In this document: piece after piece, positions 60,902 to 64,000 of the stretch
Numbering within the stretch: the first letter of the stretch is position 1
Layout of the letters: each line of letters starts with the position of its first letter
Assembly (NCBI GenBank): GCA_036419695.1
Contig: CP143946.1
Coordinates: 2,598,001-2,662,000 of the forward strand
Source: [Clostridium] symbiosum
GTDB taxonomy: Bacteria; Bacillota; Clostridia; Lachnospirales; Lachnospiraceae
Direction: 5' to 3'
DNA length: 64,000 nt
Program-made: the position numbers and the translations under genes
Notes under the pieces: model-generated
Database searches by the model: none
The model's input: the letters and a program-made list of their open reading frames with translations, nothing else
What the model was told of the DNA's origin: nothing

Positions 60902-61114
60902 TCATTCCTGAGCGGACACATTGTCCCGATTTTCCATGCCGAACACGCCGCATGCCATAGCCCAGACACAGACTGCCTTTGATATCAGGCGGACGGCCAG
61001 ATACGCCGCATTAATCCAGTTTATGGCGTTCGATGTCATCAGTGAAAACATATCGGCCGCCCCTCCGGAAAAGAGGTTCTCGTAATAGGCTTCATAGCTT
61101 TTGCCCGCCTTCAC
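60902..61114 (-). pseudogene. Small ORF, possibly a frameshifted gene
   Basis: A 70-codon frame from a GTG with no ribosome site of its own. Just upstream, an ATG with GGAGGG before it reads about 19 codons in another frame, and the two frames join plausibly at GGCGGGCAAAAGC. The combined product would be about 85 residues with one membrane-like segment (AYLAVRLISKAVCVWAMACG). I do not recognise it. The rest of the 60760-61297 gap shows nothing else. Confidence 0.35.
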
Positions 61115-61296
61115 CAGCGGCTGTTTTCCATTTGTTCTGTTTTATGTTCATGTTTTACCCTCCAACTGTTTTTCGTTTATTGGTTTTTCTTTTCTCCTGT
61201 CAATTGCAGGAAGGATTTTGTTGTGTTACAATACGAGACGGGGCATGGTTGTATGAAAAACATATGTCAAAATTATAAACTTACTGGAGGATTATC

Positions 61297-62139
61297 ATGA
61301 AAAAATGGGGGACGGTCAAAGAGTTTGCGGTGATTACTTTTGCGACCATCATTGTATCTTCGGCTGTATTTTTCTTTCTGATTCCGAGCCATGTATCGGT
61401 CGGCAGTATCTCCGGCCTGGCCATCGTTCTGGGAAACTTTGTGCCTTTAAAAATTTCTGCAATCACCTTTATCCTGAACCTCTTTCTGCTGATACTGGGA
61501 TTTCTGTTTATCGGCAGGGAATTCGGCGCCAAAACGGTGTACACCTCTTTTCTGGTCCCCGTTGTCCTGGCCGTACTGGAAATCATGTTTCCGGATAACC
61601 AATCCATTACCAACGACGCATTTTTAGATATGCTCTGCTATATCTTTACCGTGAGCATCGGCCTGGCCATGCTGTTCAACCGCAATGCGTCATCCGGCGG
61701 TCTCGATATAGTGGCAAAATTCCTGAATAAATATATGCATATGGATTTGGGCAAGGCCATGTCGCTTTCCGGCATGTGCGTGGCTCTCTCCTCCGCTCTC
61801 GTTTATGATAAAAAGATCGTAGTTTTAAGCATTCTGGGCACCTACTTAAACGGAATCGTGCTGGATCATTTTATATTCGGCTTCAATATCAAAAAGCGGG
61901 TCTGCATTATCTCCGAACATGAGGAGGAAATCAGGGAATTCATCCTGCATCACCTCCACAGCGGAGCGACGATTTATGAGGCGATCGGCGCATACGACGG
62001 CCGTCCGCGCAGGGAAATCATCACAATCGTGGATAAGAACGAATATGCCATGCTGATGACCTATATACTGAAGACGGATAAAAATGCGTTTGTAACGGTC
62101 TATGCCGTCAATGAGGTAATCTACCGGCCGAAACGGTAA
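61297..62139 (+). CDS. YitT-family membrane protein (DUF161 + DUF2179)
   Basis: 280 residues. Five or six membrane segments in the first ~190 residues carry the YitT pattern (SHVSVGSISGLAIVLGN; RNASSGGLDIVAKFLNKYMH), and a soluble C-terminal DUF2179 domain follows (about 200-280, HSGATIYEAIGAYDGRPRRE; ITIVDKNEYAMLMTYIL), resembling regulatory ligand-binding domains. CTGGAGG lies before the ATG. Transport role suspected, substrate unknown. Ends at a clear terminator. Confidence 0.93.
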   Translation: MKKWGTVKEFAVITFATIIVSSAVFFFLIPSHVSVGSISGLAIVLGNFVPLKISAITFILNLFLLILGFLFIGREFGAKTVYTSFLVPVVLAVLEIMFPDNQSITNDAFLDMLCYIFTVSIGLAMLFNRNASSGGLDIVAKFLNKYMHMDLGKAMSLSGMCVALSSALVYDKKIVVLSILGTYLNGIVLDHFIFGFNIKKRVCIISEHEEEIREFILHHLHSGATIYEAIGAYDGRPRREIITIVDKNEYAMLMTYILKTDKNAFVTVYAVNEVIYRPKR

Positions 62140-62146
62140 AAAAACG

Positions 62147-62186
62147 GTACCGGAGGAGGAGTAGACATCCTCCGGTACTATCTTTT
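62147..62186. terminator. Terminator between YitT and the zinc-ribbon gene
   Basis: GTACCGGAGGA pairs with TCCTCCGGTAC, followed by TATCTTTTT; it lies between convergent genes. Confidence 0.88.
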
Positions 62187-62527
62187 TAATGCCAGCGGTA
62201 TCCGCAGTCCGGATTCAGGCACTCATATCTTCCGATCAGCAGGGGATTCAGCTCGTGAGGAACTCCCGCTATCGCCGCCGCTATAAGATTTCCGCGCACC
62301 ATCAGTTCATCCGTTGTCAGCCGCCTGATATCCCGGCAGCCGCACTTCGGACAGCCGGGATACCTGCCGTCATTGTCACGCTCATAAACCGGGACAAAGG
62401 AATTGATTTCAAATTCTGCTCCGGCATCTTCGTAGAAAGCTCCGCAGGCGCTGCATTTTTTCATCTCGGCCTGATTGACCGTCTCAATCCCGTATTCTTC
62501 ACATCCGCAATAGGGACACTGTTTCAT
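62186..62527 (-). CDS. Small multi-zinc-ribbon protein
   Basis: 113 residues with three CxxC-type knuckles: CPYCGCEE (4-11), CSACGAF (about 25-31), and CPKCGC (about 59-64), plus a final CLNPDCGY near the C-terminus. These would form two zinc ribbons. No catalytic motif is seen. It lies 21 bp downstream of the AlkZ-like gene on the same strand, so the two are probably cotranscribed. Function unknown. Confidence 0.8.
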   Translation of the reverse strand: MKQCPYCGCEEYGIETVNQAEMKKCSACGAFYEDAGAEFEINSFVPVYERDNDGRYPGCPKCGCRDIRRLTTDELMVRGNLIAAAIAGVPHELNPLLIGRYECLNPDCGYRWH

Positions 62528-62548
62528 CGAATTTCCTCCTCTCTCTGA

Positions 62549-63796
62549 TTACAAAATTTCCAGATCCAGGTTTGTAAGCTTCTGTCCCCGGAAGGCGGCA
62601 TAGGACCCGGCAAGGCCGGTAAGCTTCCGCCTGTCTTGAAAATCCCGCCATAAAGAGATTTTCATCTCCAAACCCTTACTTTTCTTTTTCCCCGTAAAGA
62701 CTCCGATTACTTCTCCGCGGTACACAACGGCTCCGGGATTTGTCACGAGTTTCCATATCCGGCTGTGCAGCGTCTTCTCCGGCTGAAGAATCAGTCTGTC
62801 ACGCTGGTCCAGGTAGGGATCGTGCCCTCCGAGAAGGAGAAGCTCCCTTTGAAGAGGGGCGGGCGAAAGAAATTCCGCCCTGTCGGAGGAAAGAATAAAC
62901 GCTTTTTTACCGGATACCGTGACCGCCTCCATTTCATCCGAGACGGTATTCCACATGCGGCGCGCCTGTTTCCCGGAACAGCCGAGCCAGACTGCGAACA
63001 TGTCGGCCGTGGCCGGTCCGTAGCAGTGCAGAAATTTGCGCACCAGTTTCCCGGCGGCCCCGTTTGAAGCGCCGCTTTCACCGGCGCCGTTTTCCACGGC
63101 CGTTTCCGTTTTGCCAAGCCAGTTTATGCGGGAGGTAAAGGTCGGGCTGGTTCCGTCACGTTCCCCGAACACGACCAGGCCTTCAAAAGCGCACGGCCGG
63201 AGTAAAAAAGATACAGCGGCCCCGCCGACGGTCTGTCTGTCCGGATCCCCGTACATGGACGGCCGGTTCCAGAGAACGCGTTTTTCACCGGGCAGATAAG
63301 GAGCCATCCATCCGGCGAGCGTCTGATCCAAATCACTTTTACCGGTAATAATTTTATCGTCCAACCGGGAAATCACCCGTTTGAGGAGCAGAAACAGCTC
63401 CTCAAAATCCATCTGGAGAAAGTCGAGCGCCGCAGAGATTCCCCGGGTATAAATCCACGGCTCATCCTCTTTTGCAGTAAGCGCGGTGAGAAACGCATCC
63501 CATTCGGAGGCGGGAAACACAACGGGCGCTCCCCGGAGGCTCCATGCCTGAAGCAGAGTTTTTGTCCTGTATAAAAGTTCTTCCATATCCGCCAGGCTGA
63601 AATCCGGAATGCGGTTAAAAAGAGCGGTTTCCCATGCTCCCGGCGGGGTATTCTGCAGTCCGCATGCTCCTGCAATATCGGATAGATCCGATTTCCCGTA
63701 TTCCCTGTCCAAATGGTGGGAATGCAGCCGGAACATCCGAATCTGTGTTACATCTAATTCCTTTATATGATTCATGCGGCAGTTCGCTTTTTCCAT
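62549..63796 (-). CDS. Winged-helix DNA glycosylase-like protein (AlkZ / HTH_42 family)
   Basis: 415 residues from an ATG with GGAGAG upstream. The family layout is seen: an early LDVTQIRMFRLHSHHL opening, the AWSLRGAPVVFPASEWDAFL block (the R-G-T/A-x-H-type catalytic-region loop), LDKRVI-type segments, a winged-helix region (about 240-300), and a C-terminal GEVIGVFTGKKK beta-barrel part. AlkZ and its relatives unhook interstrand crosslinks or remove bulky alkyl lesions; the canonical QxQ motif is not evident here, so the activity is uncertain. Confidence 0.8.
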   Translation of the reverse strand: MEKANCRMNHIKELDVTQIRMFRLHSHHLDREYGKSDLSDIAGACGLQNTPPGAWETALFNRIPDFSLADMEELLYRTKTLLQAWSLRGAPVVFPASEWDAFLTALTAKEDEPWIYTRGISAALDFLQMDFEELFLLLKRVISRLDDKIITGKSDLDQTLAGWMAPYLPGEKRVLWNRPSMYGDPDRQTVGGAAVSFLLRPCAFEGLVVFGERDGTSPTFTSRINWLGKTETAVENGAGESGASNGAAGKLVRKFLHCYGPATADMFAVWLGCSGKQARRMWNTVSDEMEAVTVSGKKAFILSSDRAEFLSPAPLQRELLLLGGHDPYLDQRDRLILQPEKTLHSRIWKLVTNPGAVVYRGEVIGVFTGKKKSKGLEMKISLWRDFQDRRKLTGLAGSYAAFRGQKLTNLDLEIL

Positions 63797-63868
63797 AAGT
63801 AATACTCTCCGTATTCTGGGTGATGTGACTTACACTAATTTTAACTATACCATATTTTTGCCGGAAAC

Positions 63869-63925
63869 GACAGGGTCCACAGACGGCTGCCGGAAAATAT
63901 CCGGCCTCATCCTGTGAACCCTGTC
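63869..63925 (-). terminator. Hairpin, likely terminator of the edge gene
   Basis: GACAGGGTCCACAG pairs with CTGTGAACCCTGTC, with an inner GCCGG/CCGGC stem. Only a weak T-run follows on the minus strand. Confidence 0.5.
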
Positions 63926-63971
63926 TTATGGGAATTCTTTCTATTCCCTATATTCTTTGTATGAATCAGCG

Positions 63972-64000
63972 TCAATCCAGCAGCGCCCTGTAATACGGCC
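63972..64000 (-). CDS. Possible 3' end of a minus-strand CDS at the window edge
   Basis: Read on the minus strand from the edge, one frame gives PYYRALLD followed by TGA. Another frame stays open a little longer, to a TAG further left. With so little visible, neither can be assigned. The hairpin at 63869-63925 would suit the end of such a gene. Confidence 0.3.

Overview
The window reads as chromosomal DNA of a Gram-positive anaerobe of the Clostridia, most likely a Lachnospiraceae species near the Clostridium symbiosum / Enterocloster group. This rests on base composition near 50% GC, strong AGGAGG ribosome sites with several TTG starts, the gene set rng - rplU - prp - rpmA - obgE - yhbY - nadD - yqeK - rsfS, a Prp-cleavable L27 leader, a LexA/YneA-type SOS pair, and several gut-Clostridia families (DUF4317, DUF3788, DUF554, radical SAM TIGR03960/TIGR03936). 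The species call is inference. I see no rRNA, tRNA, CRISPR array, transposase or complete prophage.

Layout. 1-3.9 kb: a pseudouridine synthase, RecU, an unusual mirror-image pair of 205-bp structured repeats, and peptidase T. 4-7.6 kb: an AgrC-like kinase and an isolated contractile sheath + tube pair. 7.9-10.5 kb: bioY-bioD-bioA behind a promoter that carries a BirA-type operator. 10.6-11.6 kb: a second structured repeat and an atypical sirtuin. 11.7-17.2 kb (minus strand): response regulator, kinase, FtsX-like permease and ATPase of a Bce-like module. 17.2-18.9 kb (minus): a small Cys/His-rich secreted protein, an ECF sigma factor and an RsgI-like anti-sigma factor. 19-23.3 kb: a truncated ORF, a response regulator/7TM-sensor kinase pair behind a structured leader, and a cut-off cell-wall-binding gene.

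23.6-36.1 kb holds conserved housekeeping genes: RNase G and two radical-SAM-linked genes (minus), MFS and MATE transporters, then the L21/Prp/L27/Obg/YhbY/NadD/YqeK/RsfS operon (plus). 36.2-37.4 kb is divergent lexA/yneA with at least four LexA boxes. 37.6-45.1 kb is a second ABC module: ATPase, permease and a penicillin-binding-type serine hydrolase, convergent with a kinase/regulator pair. 45-48.7 kb: an S41 protease lipoprotein, a XerS-like recombinase and TtcA. 48.8-53.5 kb: poorly characterised genes, including a protein with two degenerate GGDEF domains whose promoter and 5' leader nearly copy those of the regulator at 20 kb. 53.6-58.9 kb (minus) is a compact accessory operon: glycosyltransferase, SDR-metallohydrolase fusion, adenylate-forming enzyme and KAS III-like thiolase, probably making a glycosylated lipid-like product. 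59-64 kb: a small Cys-rich conserved protein, a lipoprotein, a YitT membrane protein, a zinc-ribbon protein and an AlkZ-like winged-helix protein.

The strongest candidates for undescribed biology are the duplicated promoter + two-hairpin leader (19.9 kb and 51.4 kb), the mirrored 205-bp RNA-like repeats at 1.8-2.3 kb, the four-gene lipid/glycosyl operon, the orphan sheath-tube pair, and the Cys/His-rich sigma/anti-sigma locus.
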